Part shown: positions 14,301-25,470 of the stretch, one piece after another
How positions within the stretch are numbered: the stretch's first letter is position 1
Layout of the letters: each line of letters opens with the position of its first letter
Source of the DNA: Chiridota heheva
Taxonomy: Eukaryota > Echinodermata > Holothuroidea > Apodida > Chiridotidae
Assembly: GCA_020152595.1 (NCBI GenBank)
Contig: JAIGNY010001826.1
Location: forward strand, 275,001-339,000
Length of the DNA: 64,000 nt
Direction of reading: 5' to 3'
Notes under the pieces: generated by a model
The model's input: only the letters and a program-made list of their open reading frames with translations
The model's database searches: none
What the model was told of the DNA's origin: nothing
Position numbers and translations under genes: made by a program

Positions 14301-15393
14301 TTAATTTGTTTTGGGGAGAGGACCAAATTAATTTGTTTTGGGAGGGACCAAATTAATTTGTTTTGGGGAGGGGCCAAATTAATTTGTTTTTGGGAGAGGA
14401 ACAAATTGATTTGTTTTGGGAAGGGGGAAAAATTAATTTGTTTTGGGGAGAGGACCAAATTATTGTTTTTGTTTTGGGAGAGGACCAATTTGTTTTAATT
14501 TGTTTTGGGACCAAATTAATTTGTTTTGGGGGACCAATTTAATTTGTTTTGGGAGAGGCCAATTTAATTTGTTTTGGGAGAGGACAAATTTAATTGTTTT
14601 GGGAGAGGACCAAATTAGAATTTGTTTTGGGAGAGGACCAAATTAATTTGTTTTGGGGAGAGGACCAAATTAGAAGGACCAAATTAATTTGTTTTGGAGG
14701 ACCAAATTATTTTGTTTTGGGAGAGGACCAAATTAATTTGTTTTGGGAGGTTTTGGGGGGCCAATTAATTTGTTTTGGGGAGAGGACCAAAATTAATTTG
14801 TTTTGGGGAGAGGACCAAATGAATTTGTTTTGGGGAGAGGACCAAATTAATTTGTTTTGGGAAAGGACCAAATTATTTTGTTTTGGGAGAGGACCAAATT
14901 AATTTGTTTTGTGGAGGAGCCAATTTAATTGTTCTCGGGAGGGAGAAAAATTAATTGTTTTGGGGAGAGGACCAAATTAATTTTTGTTTTGGGGAGAGGA
15001 CCAAAATAATTTTTTTGGGAGACCAAATTAAAGACCAAATTAATTTGTTTTGGGGAGGGCCAATTTAATTTGTTTGGGGAGAGGACCAAATTAATTTGTT
15101 TTGGGGAGAGGACCAAATTAATTTGTTTTGGGGAGAGGACCAAATTAATTTGTTTTGGGAGAGGACCAAATTAATTTGTTTTGGGGAGGGCCAATTTAAT
15201 TGTTTTTGAGGGGGCCAAATTGATTGTTTTGGGAGAAGACCAAATTAATTTGTTTTGGGGAAGGACCAAATTATTTTGTTTTGGGAGAGGACCAAATTAA
15301 TTTGTTTTGGGAGAAGCCAATTTAATTGTTTTGGGGAGGGGGAAAAATTAATTGTTTTGTGGTGGGGGCCAAATCAATTGTTTTGAAGAGAGG
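5351..15393. repeat. 10-kb minisatellite array, 27-bp unit with palindromic core
   Basis: About 370 head-to-tail units of 26-28 bp. The commonest unit is GGGGAGAGGAC followed by CAAATTAATTTG and TTTT. CAAATTAATTTG is a perfect 12-bp palindrome. Recurrent variants change the core (CAATTTAATTG, CAAATTATTTTG, CAAATGAATTTG) or the linker (GTGGAGGAGC, GGGAGAAAAA, GAGGGGGC), and they tend to follow each other in the same order, giving irregular higher-order blocks. Because 27 is divisible by three, both strands show long frames (a nonapeptide repeat such as INLFWGEDQ on +). These are by-products: single-base indels break them everywhere. The centre (about 8000-12600) is more uniform than the two flanks. 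Confidence 0.97.
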
Positions 15394-15939
15394 GAAATAT
15401 TGCGTGATGTTTATCAACTTTTCATACAAAAATCGGCAACCTACTTACAAATTATGCTCGTGGTTTATGCTTTTAGACTGCTTTGACCTTTTACTGCCTA
15501 ATTTACACAAAAACATCAATTGTTGCAGGTTGGGGCATACTCCGCAGCATCATTTGAGAGTTGTCATTGGCATTTACAACAAATCAGCAAGTTTCGTGAT
15601 ACTTTGACCCAAATCAAGTTTAATGTTTTAATGTACCTCTCCACTAGTGGTGTCAGCAGTACTTCAAACCAGGCTTACCCATGCATCACCGTTATTCTCC
15701 TTCTGTTCCACCCAGGGGTGTCGGAAGAAACTCCGGCTCAGTGAGGGCACTTGCTTTATTCAAAATTTCTGATGAGGATCTGAACAAGGAAAAAAGTCTT
15801 TCATTCCATTTTAGTGGTGGCAGAAGATGTTTGAATCTGGGGATACCTTCTTTGGCTGACATATCTTGAAAGCATTTATGGTACGACAGCATTATAACTC
15901 AAGTGAAATACTTCACTGGAAAATGCATGCTAGCAGATG
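15394..15939. other. Flank between satellite and LINE, no gene
   Basis: No supported coding sequence. A short piece near 15816-15860 ('ggcagaagatgtttgaatct') matches the start of the interspersed repeats at 19140 and 24150, so part of this flank is old repeat. Confidence 0.45.
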
Positions 15940-17404
15940 TGAATGCTTTCGTTTTACAACTCATACCTCAACCACATCAACACCATCCAAAATTCCTCAA
16001 TCACCTGCCTTCATGTTAAAGCCAACGAATCCCCCTTTCTACTTAGATGTAGAAAGCTTAGCCTCTCCTATGCTTTTAGAGTCCTCACCAACACCCAGAA
16101 CCCTGTTTACAACCTTATTAGGTACCCCAATTTCTGCACCCTCTTTGATAGGACTAAAATCCTATCCTCTCTCTTTAGCTTACGCATTAAATCAGACCTC
16201 TCCCATCTCCGCATCAACCCCGCCACTCTTGGCACCTTCTTCTGGCCTACTTTTCCTCCTTGGGCCACCCCCCCCCCCCCTCCCATCTATCTACCTGGGC
16301 CTCTCCACTCATCACAAACCCACACCCACCCTAACCTTTTCATCAATCTCCACAACCAAATCAAAGACCAACTCTCAAACTACACCTCCATTTATACTGA
16401 TGGCTCCAAGGAAGGCAACAAGACAGCTGCTGCTGCCGTCATCTAAGATATCACCCTCAGTAGCAGACTACCCGACTACTAGTCCATCTTTTCAGCCAAG
16501 GCAAAGGCCATTCTCCTCACCCTCAACTTTATTGAGTACTCTCCGCTCAGCCACTTTGCCATTTTCTCCGACTCAAAGGCTGTTCTTACTTCTTTACTCA
16601 ATCTTAAATGGGATAACTTTACATCCCACCTCCTCCTCCTCCGGAAACTCCTTTCGCCCACCCTCTGCAGTAAACGTTTTCTTTTCTTCTGAAAACCCAG
16701 CCATGTTGGCAGCCCTGGGAATGACAGGGCTCATGCAGCCACTAAGCTTACCCTCAACTTCCCCCCTACCCCATTTCCCCAAACCCTTTCTAACATCAAA
16801 CCGCTTATCGCTTCCCTTGTTCGTGACCGCTGGCAAACCTCATGGGACTCCTAAATTGATAAGAAACTCCACGTCATCCAGCCCACCATTTTGATCAAAC
16901 CCACCATCAACAACCTCTCTCGTGTCAACAACGTTCATATTACCCGTCTTAGAATAGGTCACACCAACCTCACTCACTCCCACCTCCTTATTGGCTCCCC
17001 CAACCCCTCTGCAACAATTGCCATTGCACCCTCACAGTCCATCACGCTCTCATTGCTTGCCCCTTGTACAACCTTCCCAGAGTTTCCTTCGCTCCCCACA
17101 ACTCAATTGCCGAGTTCTTCCAGAAAAACCCTCGGATAAAATCATTTCCTTCCTTCATCTTGCATCCCTCTACAACCATATTTAGTCCTCCTCTTCACTC
17201 CACCCCCACCCCCCCCTCTCTCTGTACTTTTTTTCACCCTTGCACCTCCTCTCTCAATCCCAGCTTTCTGACTTTTAGTTCTTATATTTCTCTCATTCTC
17301 CACCTGTTTTCTTTCCTTCCTACCTCTAAAATGATCTAACCTCTCAGGCATAATTTGACCCTCGTTGTTGTGGTGCCGTTAAGCCCTCATCAAACAAACA
17401 AACA
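15940..17404 (+). mobile_element. I-like non-LTR retrotransposon, 5'-truncated 3' half
   Basis: This piece reads, in shifting frames, through the end of a LINE polyprotein. In order: a linker similar to that before the RNase H domain of I-type elements, an RNase H domain (about 16390-16780), a CCHC-like tail (C-H-C-T-L-T-V-H-H-A-L-I-A-C-P near 17022-17070), a pyrimidine-rich 3' UTR, and an (ACAA)n tail at 17390-17405. The reverse transcriptase and endonuclease regions are absent, as expected for 5' truncation. The 3' UTR recurs at 55634-55810, and a related tail is at 47822-48266. Clade assignment (I/Nimb-like, because an RNase H domain follows the RT) is inference. Confidence 0.85.
15943..16800 (+). 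pseudogene. LINE-encoded RNase H domain (broken)
   Basis: The frame from 15943 reaches Y-T-D-G-S-K-E-G-N-K-T-A-A-A-A-V near 16395-16443, the first strand and first catalytic Asp of RNase H. A stop follows at once (16444), after which the same frame resumes with recognisable RNase H sequence: F-S-A-K-A-K-A-I (about 16491-16514), I-F-S-D-S-K-A-V (second Asp) and S-H-V-G-S-P-G-N-D-R-A (last catalytic Asp). The catalytic Glu expected in the F-x-A-E-x-x-A-I motif is Lys here. With in-frame stops and a lost catalytic residue, this copy cannot make an active enzyme. Confidence 0.8.
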
Positions 17405-17668
17405 AACAATTATCACTATGAAAAATTTGAATGTAAGGTTTTTTGGTCGTAACGTAACTTTTGAGAAAAGTGTGTGTGTGTGTGGGAGGGGAGGGGAGGG
17501 GGGGTGTGTGTACACAGCATTAAAGGCCTGCAAGGGTAGTTCTAAACTATGAACAATTTGTTCCCTATCAATGAGGTTTCTTATCAATATCAAAGGGGCA
17601 CCTCCTGCCCGCTTCCACTTGTGGCCTGCTCCCAACACCTGTAATTACTGCCATCACCATTTGCATTT
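17405..17668. other. Short spacer with GT/G-rich patch
   Basis: Contains a GTGTGT/GGGGAGGGG patch at 17470-17512. No gene recognised. Confidence 0.5.
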
Positions 17669-17672
17669 TTAA

Positions 17673-17976
17673 AGGTGCTCTTGGCCAAAAAGTGAGGGCG
17701 TATTTAATGTGAGTCTTACACTTAATTGAATACCTTTGTGGTACGGAATATCATAAATATAACTAAATCCCGACCCGAGTACTCAAAATTTGTACATGCT
17801 TTCCAATTGACATTTTGGAATTTGTTAGCTTGCGTGATGGGTTAAAATTTCTTTGAAAAGCAAACCGTGTGATGCAACTTTTATTGGTTCAAATTGACAT
17901 GAATTAGCCACAGATTTAAAATATATCTATGAAATTAGCAAAACTAATGCCCTCACTTTTCGGCCGAGAGTAACCT
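17673..17976. mobile_element. 304-bp TTAA-flanked MITE
   Basis: Terminal inverted repeats of about 30 bp. The left end is AGGTGCTCTTGGCCAAAAAG followed by TGAGGGC. The right end, read on the other strand, is AGGTTACTCTCGGCCGAAAA followed by GTGAGGGC. TTAA lies immediately outside both ends (17669-17672 and 17977-17980), so TTAA is the likely target duplication. The interior is AT-rich and non-coding. TTAA plus an AGG terminus is the pattern known from Kolobok/T2-type MITEs; assignment is inference. Confidence 0.8.
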
Positions 17977-17980
17977 TTAA

Positions 17981-19042
<1,062 letters not shown>

Positions 19043-19114
19043 TAATACTATGTTAATACTGGTTTCCGAACGAACCTCAAAGGCCATGTAGTTGTCCTAA
19101 AGACTGGGGTATGT

Positions 19115-19730
19115 CAGTGGCGTATCTATAATCTTTTGGTGGGGGAGAGCACAGGCGGCGGAAGATGTTCAATCTGGGGGGAACAGAATCTGAGGACACT
19201 TTCCAACTGTCGTACTTTAACAGCATGTAGCACAGCAGTACCCCCTCCTTCCCCCTCCCTCCCTCGCACCGGCAAATTTTGAAATTTTTATCGGTCCGAA
19301 AATTACTGGTAACCCATTTTCCTTCTTTATTTTTTTATTTACAGTTCCAAATAATCAAGATATTATGGTCCAAATTCGGTAAAATATAACAAATTTATAT
19401 CAAAATCTACAAAACATTGGAAATTTTATCAATCATAAGTCTTGAAATGGGAAGGATTTAGACTTATAGATCATAATTACCCAATTGTATTGGCTGGTTG
19501 GTCATGAATCAAAATTTATTTAATGTCTAAAAAATGTGAAAAGCAAATAAGAGGTCCTTAGATTATTATTCAGGAGTCCTTCATTTTCTTGCTAAGAATG
19601 AATGTAACTCGGTATATCAGTATGAATTAGATGTGATGGCCCAAATTCGCACGCAGTCTTCAGCGAGTCAGTGGCAGCCTCCCATGGTTTACAGCGCTCC
19701 ACGAGTGAATTTTGCCAAATAAAAATATAT
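19115..19730. repeat. Interspersed repeat X, copy A
   Basis: Motifs in order: 'ggcggaagatgttcaatct', 'cactttccaact', 'agcatgtagcacagca', 'attactggtaacccatttt', 'caagatattatggt', 'gtcttgaaat', 'aatgtgaaaagcaaa', 'cttcagcgagtcagtggc'. The same order is found at 24135-25470, where it is interrupted. Unknown family, non-coding. Confidence 0.7.
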
Positions 19731-20230
19731 CAAAACCGCGTCGGAGGTTCTAATACAAGTCTGCATAAACCCCATAACTTATAGTATCCAAAGTCATGAA
19801 ATCATTGTTTACCATATTTTATAATCATAGCATTAGGCATTTAGGAGTGGTGCTAGTGAGAAACACTGCTGGTCTACAGCCCACGTGACACAGCTGCCCC
19901 TATATTACCCCCAACCCACAGCAACAAATTTCAGTCCGTTTTACCAAAAGCACGGTATATCAAAAAATCCTAAAATATCAAGGGGCGAGTTTCCTCCAAC
20001 CAGTTCACTAACTGGATCGTAAGTGTAAGGAATACTCCTGTGCCTATATGTTACTCTAATCACTGTTGTTGGAAGGGACCCCCACGTCGGGAAATTTTTG
20101 CACTTGCGTGCACCACCCCTGAGATCTATTAAAATATATTAAAGATTAAAGACTGTCGCAATAACCTACAGGATGTGTCACAAATTTGATACTAAGAATT
20201 CGGACGGCATACTTCCCCTCTACCCCGGTT
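19731..20230. other. No gene recognised
   Basis: No supported feature; several short patches resemble decayed element ends. Confidence 0.45.
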
Positions 20231-20462
20231 CCCCCAGTGCCGCCGAGAGGGGGTGAAAGGGGGAATTTCCCCAGGGTCCGGGGTTCTAGGGGGCCCAGGA
20301 GACAAGGGCCCGTAAAAATTAAGAAAAAGGAATGTGCTTTTAAACAAGGGGTTGGTGGTAAAATTGGAACAGAAACAGATAAAGACTTTGTTTTTTTGCT
20401 CTTTCTAATTTCCCGATATGGAGAACCAGATGTCCCGGGTCCCGCGATTCTCTCGGCATAAA
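20231..20462. mobile_element. Short TIR element, hAT-like ends
   Basis: The left end 'cagtgccgccgagaggggg' is mirrored by 'ccgcgattctctcggcata' at the right (shared GCCGAGAG plus a GGGACCCGGG-like block further in). About 230 bp, with a non-coding interior. I could not confirm a target duplication, so superfamily and exact ends are uncertain. Confidence 0.5.
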
Positions 20463-20849
20463 TGCCTTCCTCCATCGAAATGTCTCCAATCATCATCGCC
20501 ATTGCTAGGAAGAAAACTAAGTCAGGTCATGGATGCCCAATAAAATACATAAGAACTTAGCAGGGATGCTGTAAGAAAGCAAATGACAAACACCAGATGC
20601 ATTTAATTTAATGAAGATGTGAATAGGACATCAATGGGGAAGCAATAAAGATACGCCTGATTAAGGCGATAAATTACACTAATAGAGATTATACGCATTA
20701 AGCATTCGTGGCGTTCGATAGCATGTCAGTGTGAATCAATCACAGCCGTCAGTGTTTTTTACAATAGCTACTTCACACAGGAAGACCCATGGACAGGGTT
20801 AAGGCCATTTTATTCAGAGGGTAGGCTGGCCCAGTGGAGCGGCGGGTGT
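20463..20849. other. No gene recognised
   Basis: No supported coding or repeat structure. Confidence 0.5.
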
Positions 20850-21647
20850 TCATGTTTTAGTTGACAGATTGAACAACTTTTGAATAAACTTTTGAGTTTG
20901 TATAAAGATGAAATATTGCTTTATAGTCCAGCAGTCTCGCCGAGAGGAACAGTGGGAAGGGAGGGGCAGTGGGAAGGAGCGGCAGTGGGAGGGAGGGGCA
21001 GTGGAAAGGAGGGGGAAGCTGGAAGATGCGGCAGTAGGAACATAACATAACAAGATTACACTAGAAGGATTAGTCACCCCATAAAAAGCCCAAACTAACA
21101 CCACCACCACGTAAAAAATCATAAATAAAAAAATCAAAGACGTCCAGAGTTAGTAGAAAACTTATCGATGTTAACCTTCAAATTGTGAACAGAATTGGAG
21201 CTAACTACCCACTCAGACAAACCATTCCACTTATTAACAACTCTTTGCGAAATCTAAAACGTCAAATATCTATCCGTGAGTACTCTTTGGTCAACCTCAA
21301 ACTATTACTACGTGTCACATGAGGATTAGCTGAAACATGCAAGAAATAACAGAAAGTCAAAGCATCACTACCAGATGGGAACTTAAAAACCTGAATCATA
21401 TCGCCACATATACTCTTCTCAACTCAAGCGTGGTCAAACCAAAAATTCGCAACCGTCATAAGAGAGATTAAATAAGTCTTCAGAAATAAGTCTAGTTGCT
21501 CTTCGCTGAACCTGCTTCAAAATGAACTTATCCTTCTAATAAAAGGGACTCCAAGCCTCAAGGTAAGGCCTGATCAACTGCCTATAGAAACTAAGAACAA
21601 CCTCTCTACCAAGAAAACAAAAATTTCTTATAATCAAACCAATCATC

Positions 21648-22124
21648 CTATTTGCCCTTGCAGCTACTAAAGCACACTGTCAGACTGTCTAGAAGGCTCA
21701 GATTGCTAGTAATGATACCTTTCTTCAGTTCTTGATCAACACAACCAAGATTTGAAGCATTCATGCAGTAATCAAAAGCCAAATTGTTCTGACCAAAATG
21801 AATAACTTTGCATTTATCAACATTGAATGACATCTGCCATGTTTGGGACCAAAGAACTAACTTATCAGTTTGCAAAAGTGAAGCATCCCTAGCATCGTCA
21901 ACAATCCTGTACAGCTTAGTGTCATCAGCAAATTTACAAATCCTGGAGCCAAGGGAACCATCAATATCATTAATGAAGATTAAGAAAAGGAGCAAACCCA
22001 ATACAGAACCCTGAGGAACATCACTTGTAACCTTCTTGCATGGAGATACTTCACCATTAACAACAACTATTTGTGACCTGTCAACTAACCAAGAATATAT
22101 ACAACTGGCACACTTTCCCTCCAC
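21648..22124 (-). pseudogene. LINE reverse transcriptase, palm domain (broken)
   Basis: A 158-residue open stretch with the RT palm signatures: V-P-Q-G-S-V-L-G-L-L-L-F-L-I-F-I-N-D and F-A-D-D-T-K-L-Y (catalytic F-A-D-D encoded at 21921-21932), followed by W-Q-M-S-F-N-V-D-K-C-K-V-I-H-F-G. This is typical of CR1/Jockey-group RTs. Separated from the N-terminal half by a frame-disrupted 300-bp stretch, so no enzyme can be made. The catalytic Asp pair itself is intact. Confidence 0.88.
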
Positions 22125-22440
22125 ACCAAGTGCTCTTGTTTCATCATGAGCCTGCCTAATGAAACCTTATCAAATACTTTTTAGAAATCTTAATAGATAA
22201 CATCCACATTATGACCAGAATCAACTTCTTTAGTAACATCATCAAAAACTCCAATAAATTAGAAACACAAGACCGATTAGGTAAGAACCCATGCTGGGAC
22301 AAATTCAACCAACCATTGACCAGTAAATAATCTAGTACAACATCCTTACCTTAGCAATGGACTACATAACCTTGCACGCAACACTAGTAAGATTCACTGG
22401 CCTATAATTACAGGGCAAAATGTAGTCACCTTTTTTTTTT

Positions 22441-22992
22441 TTAAATAAGAGTGACATTTGCAATTGTCCAATCACTAGGAACAACATTAACAACATTGCA
22501 TTTTAAAAAGATAATACTCAGGGGAACAGAAACAACATCAGAACACTCACGTAAGACAGCAGGGTGTATTCCATCTGGACCGAGTGCTTGATTTGAATTC
22601 AAACCCTTCAACGTCTTAGACACAACATCAACTGAAAAATCAACATTCTTAATGGATACTGGAGAGTGCACACTAAGATAATCCACAACATCATGAGCAG
22701 GGGACTCCTTAGTAAAAACAGACACGAAGTAGTCATTCAAAACCTCAGCCATATCCCTACCACTAATGATATTGATACCATCATTACCCTCAAGGGGACC
22801 AACAACCTTCTTGGTTTTTTGCTTTGAGCGAACATACGAATGAAACGACTTAAGATTAATCTTAACCTTTTTAGACAAACGTTTTTCAAAAAGCACTTTA
22901 GTATCTTTTATCAAACCCTTTGTGAACTTTTCATGATCCTTACACATAGCAAGCTCCGCAGGACACCCACTACGTTTATAGCAACGCCACAA
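22441..22992 (-). pseudogene. LINE reverse transcriptase, N-terminal part (broken)
   Basis: A 183-residue open stretch covering the region before and at the start of the RT domain. It includes the hallmark L-G-P-D-G-I-H-P-A-V-L-R (RT block 1, P-D-G-I) and the following P-L-S-I-I-F and W-x-x-A-N-V-T-L-I blocks. It stops at an A/T-rich slip (T run at 22431-22442) instead of continuing into the finger/palm motifs. It is the upstream half of the same ancestral ORF as 21648-22124. Confidence 0.85.
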
Positions 22993-23570
22993 CTTCTTCT
23001 GTTCGTGTTAGTTTGCCCTCGATCAACAGTGGCAGAATTGTGGATTTTAGGCCTACCCAAAATTTTCATGTGAGATATTTTCTGAAACTGAAAGGCAAAA
23101 AGCACTTTTACTCTGATCACCCTTTTGTTCACTGGACAGGAAAGGGGGAGAGGAGGGGAGATAGGGAGAGGGGGAGGGGGATTCGCAAGTTCCTATACTC
23201 GTATAGGCCTACTTTAGTAATTCCCATGGTGATGACACTTTCAGAAAATATCCACTCATTAATATACCATGAATAGACCATCGCAACCCCTGTTTAATTT
23301 TTACCAACTAAATCGTTAATTTTCAGAAATTAAAGGGTTTAATTTCGGACTCGAAGAAGAAACTTTTTTGGCTGCCCTTAATTTTTCTTCAACTTCCAAG
23401 GAAGAAATCACAGAATCATAAAAACTCATCAATTAAAAATACTGCTAAAAAGCCTTGAGAAATAAGTAATACTTTCTTACACCACTGTTACGAAATAAAT
23501 AGAAAAAGAAAAATTTCCGTACATCACAGTTACCGACTTTCAGACAAAGTGCATTTCACCTGTTGACTGA

Positions 23571-23576
23571 TATATA
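23571..23576 (+). promoter_or_regulatory. Candidate TATA element of the laminin gene
   Basis: TATATA lies 148 bp upstream of the proposed start codon, within otherwise unremarkable sequence. AT-rich DNA makes chance matches common, so this is weak evidence. Confidence 0.2.
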
Positions 23577-23718
23577 GGACGAGGAAGCTTTACCGGAAGA
23601 ACTAACCCGGAAAAAGTTTGAATAGAGGAATAATGGGGAAATCAATCAATACGGGATAATGTGATCAATGCACTTTGCCACTGTACTGATGATAGCAGAA
23701 GTCGCGAAGGAGTTCAAG

Positions 23719-23963
23719 ATGGCGGTAGGGTACAGGTCTTCGAGACGGAATAACCTCCATTTTTCAACATTATCTGGACTTCCATTTAGGATATGTGTAA
23801 TTTATTTGGTTTTATGGATTAATTCAGCGTCTTCTCAAAATGGAGCTGTTCCTTGTGTGGATGATGAAGGAAGGCCACAAAGATGTGTTCCCGAGTTCGA
23901 AAACGCAGCCTTTCAGCTCCGTGTAGAGGCTTCCAATACATGCGGTGTTCTCACGCGAGAAAA
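23719..23963 (+). CDS. LAMC1: Laminin gamma chain, exon 1 (signal peptide and start of LN domain)
   Basis: Encodes residues 1-81 plus two bases of codon 82. Residues 1-39 look like a signal peptide: basic N-region with R-R, hydrophobic core [10 protein letters not shown], small residues A-S-S before a likely cut at Q40. The mature start [17 protein letters not shown] and A-S-N-T-C-G is the conserved beginning of the gamma-chain LN domain, which lets laminin trimers polymerise in basement membranes. I chose the ATG at 23719 for its strong context (aagATGG); in-frame ATGs at 23668 and 23689 would only lengthen the N-region. The donor is AAAA/GTAAGT at 23964, phase 2. Gamma-1 versus another gamma paralogue cannot be settled from this fragment. 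Confidence 0.92.
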
Positions 23964-24134
23964 GTAAGTTTAATTGATAAAACTATAGAGTATAGGCTAA
24001 CTAACGTTATAAGTTTTTGCGGTCAACTTTCAGCACCTGACATGTTTTCACTTCTGAGTAAAGGCTTAGAATAGAGAGTTGTTTGCAAATGTTTGAAAAT
24101 TAAAAAGGTGTTATCCAAAGTGTAATGTGACTGT

Positions 24135-24509
24135 AGGCTATGCAGAGGAGGCAGAAGATGTTTGAAAGTGTGTGTGAAGGGGAGGAGGGGGGGGGGTTTA
24201 TAGGATCTGAGGGGCACTTTCCAACTTGTATTTTCAAAAGCATGTAGCACAGCAACATAGCTTTATATAGTCATCCTTACTCCTCCCCCCTCCCCTGCCA
24301 CCCTCAGAAAATTTATAAGATTTTATAGGTTCAAACATTACTGATTACCCATTTTCCCCTTTTTTTTTATTTACAACTTCAAAAATTCAAGATATTGTGG
24401 TTCAAAACTTTAACAATTTTATTTAAATCTACAACAGTTGCTGAATTGAAAAGTCTTGAAATCGGTAGGATTTTGATCATGATTAGATGATCATGATTAG
24501 CCAATTGTA
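24135..24509. repeat. Interspersed repeat X, copy B, left part
   Basis: Matches 19140-19480: 'ggcagaagatgtttgaaagt', 'cactttccaact', 'agcatgtagcacagca', 'attactgattacccatttt', 'caagatattgtggt', 'gtcttgaaat'. It ends at AGCCAATTGTA (24499-24509), where the match to copy A stops. Confidence 0.68.
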
Positions 24510-25242
24510 GTTATGGAATCATTTACCATTGTTTGGCTGTAATTTCTTTCACTTTAATGTCCCGTTTCGGTATGCTGACATTGTGTGATTGCTGTTGTTT
24601 ACTGATCTCGAAAGTTATGGTTTTCTTATATGCACGCTATTAGGAAATAAAAGACAAAAAAATTTCTTAAGTTTATTCTAATTTACACAATTTTCCTGAG
24701 AATAATGAAAAATAAAAAATTATCACAAGGTTCACAACAGATTTAATCGTTTATCCACAAAATCCCGCCTTTTAAAACTTAACTTGGAAATGGTAGAATT
24801 TATATATTTTTATTTATGAGGTAAAAGTTTGATGAAAATGTTTACTTGTTAGTTGAATGTGCATGAGTTGTAAGCCAATCAGCTGTACAACAACTATTAG
24901 AAGTAATAGGACGTTGAACGTAAAGCAATTATGAGTGACAGAAACTTTGAAGGTCCAACTGGGAAAAACTTCACCAAACAAGCAAAAAGGGTCTTTTAAT
25001 TTTGTCTTTTTGAGAACTAAAACAACTTCAGAGAACTACGTATAAGAATTAAAGCAAGAAAGGTACATAGATATGGTAAAATAGCAAGCTTGGAGGGAAT
25101 TTCGCCCCATTGATGATGGGCCTAAGTTTGGTAGCCTAATGTTCAACACACCTTTTTCTTTATGTATGGAAATTGTAATAACCCACTGTACATGCCAAGT
25201 ATGTCAAAAAGTGTATTAATTAAGAGATATGACTAATAGCTA
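24510..25242. other. 733-bp interruption of repeat X
   Basis: Lies between two identical 11-bp direct repeats, AGCCAATTGTA (24499-24509 and 25243-25253), with copy-B sequence resuming after the second. This fits an insertion with target duplication or a rearrangement. The interior has no recognised coding sequence or inverted ends. Confidence 0.45.
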
Positions 25243-25470
25243 AGCCAATTGTATTATTCATGATTTGAAATACTTAAATGTCTAAAATAATGTGAAAAGC
25301 AAAAGGGTCCCTATAGAGGCCATCTTTTTTTTGCAGCTGAGAATAAAATATGTAACTATTTTTAGTATAAATTAGATCAGTTGGCCCATCTTCAGCGAAT
25401 CGGTGGCAAGTATCCTCATTTTATGTTTTTTTAGAACCCTAAAATGAAAGGCACTCTGCGAGCGAAATTT
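25243..25470. repeat. Interspersed repeat X, copy B, right part
   Basis: Continues the match to copy A: 'aatgtctaaaataatgtg', 'aaaagcaaa', 'cttcagcgaatcggtggc', 'ctctgcgagcgaaattttg'. Confidence 0.62.

Larger units (their letters stand above)
20850..23015 (-). mobile_element. CR1-like non-LTR retrotransposon, 5'-truncated and decayed
   Basis: Read on the minus strand, this carries the pre-RT linker, reverse transcriptase and C-terminal region of a CR1/L2-like LINE, in several frames separated by stops and indels. The endonuclease domain is missing (5' truncation near 23015). After the RT, remnants of the usual LINE C-terminus (R-I-S-Q-R-V-V-N-K-W-N-G-L and V-N-I-D-K-F) can be read near 21160-21255 with frameshifts. 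The 3' end was placed near 20850 by loss of recognisable sequence; no terminal microsatellite was identified. The element ends about 0.7 kb upstream of the laminin start. Confidence 0.85.

Noticed and set aside
5566..15322. Many long repetitive reading frames on both strands (FWGEDQ/ERTKLICFG and SPKQINLVL-type repeats)
   Set aside because: They follow from a 27-bp unit divisible by three without stops. Frames open on both strands at once and are broken by frequent 1-bp indels, with no start context, splice sites or composition typical of protein.
5351..15393. CRISPR-like array
   Set aside because: There is no constant repeat with unique spacers; the whole unit is repeated and varies throughout, and the context is an animal genome.
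23668..23718. Upstream in-frame ATG start (23668 or 23689) for laminin
   Set aside because: Weak start contexts compared with aagATGG at 23719; they would put an unusual 17 or 10 extra residues before the signal peptide. Not excluded, but less likely.
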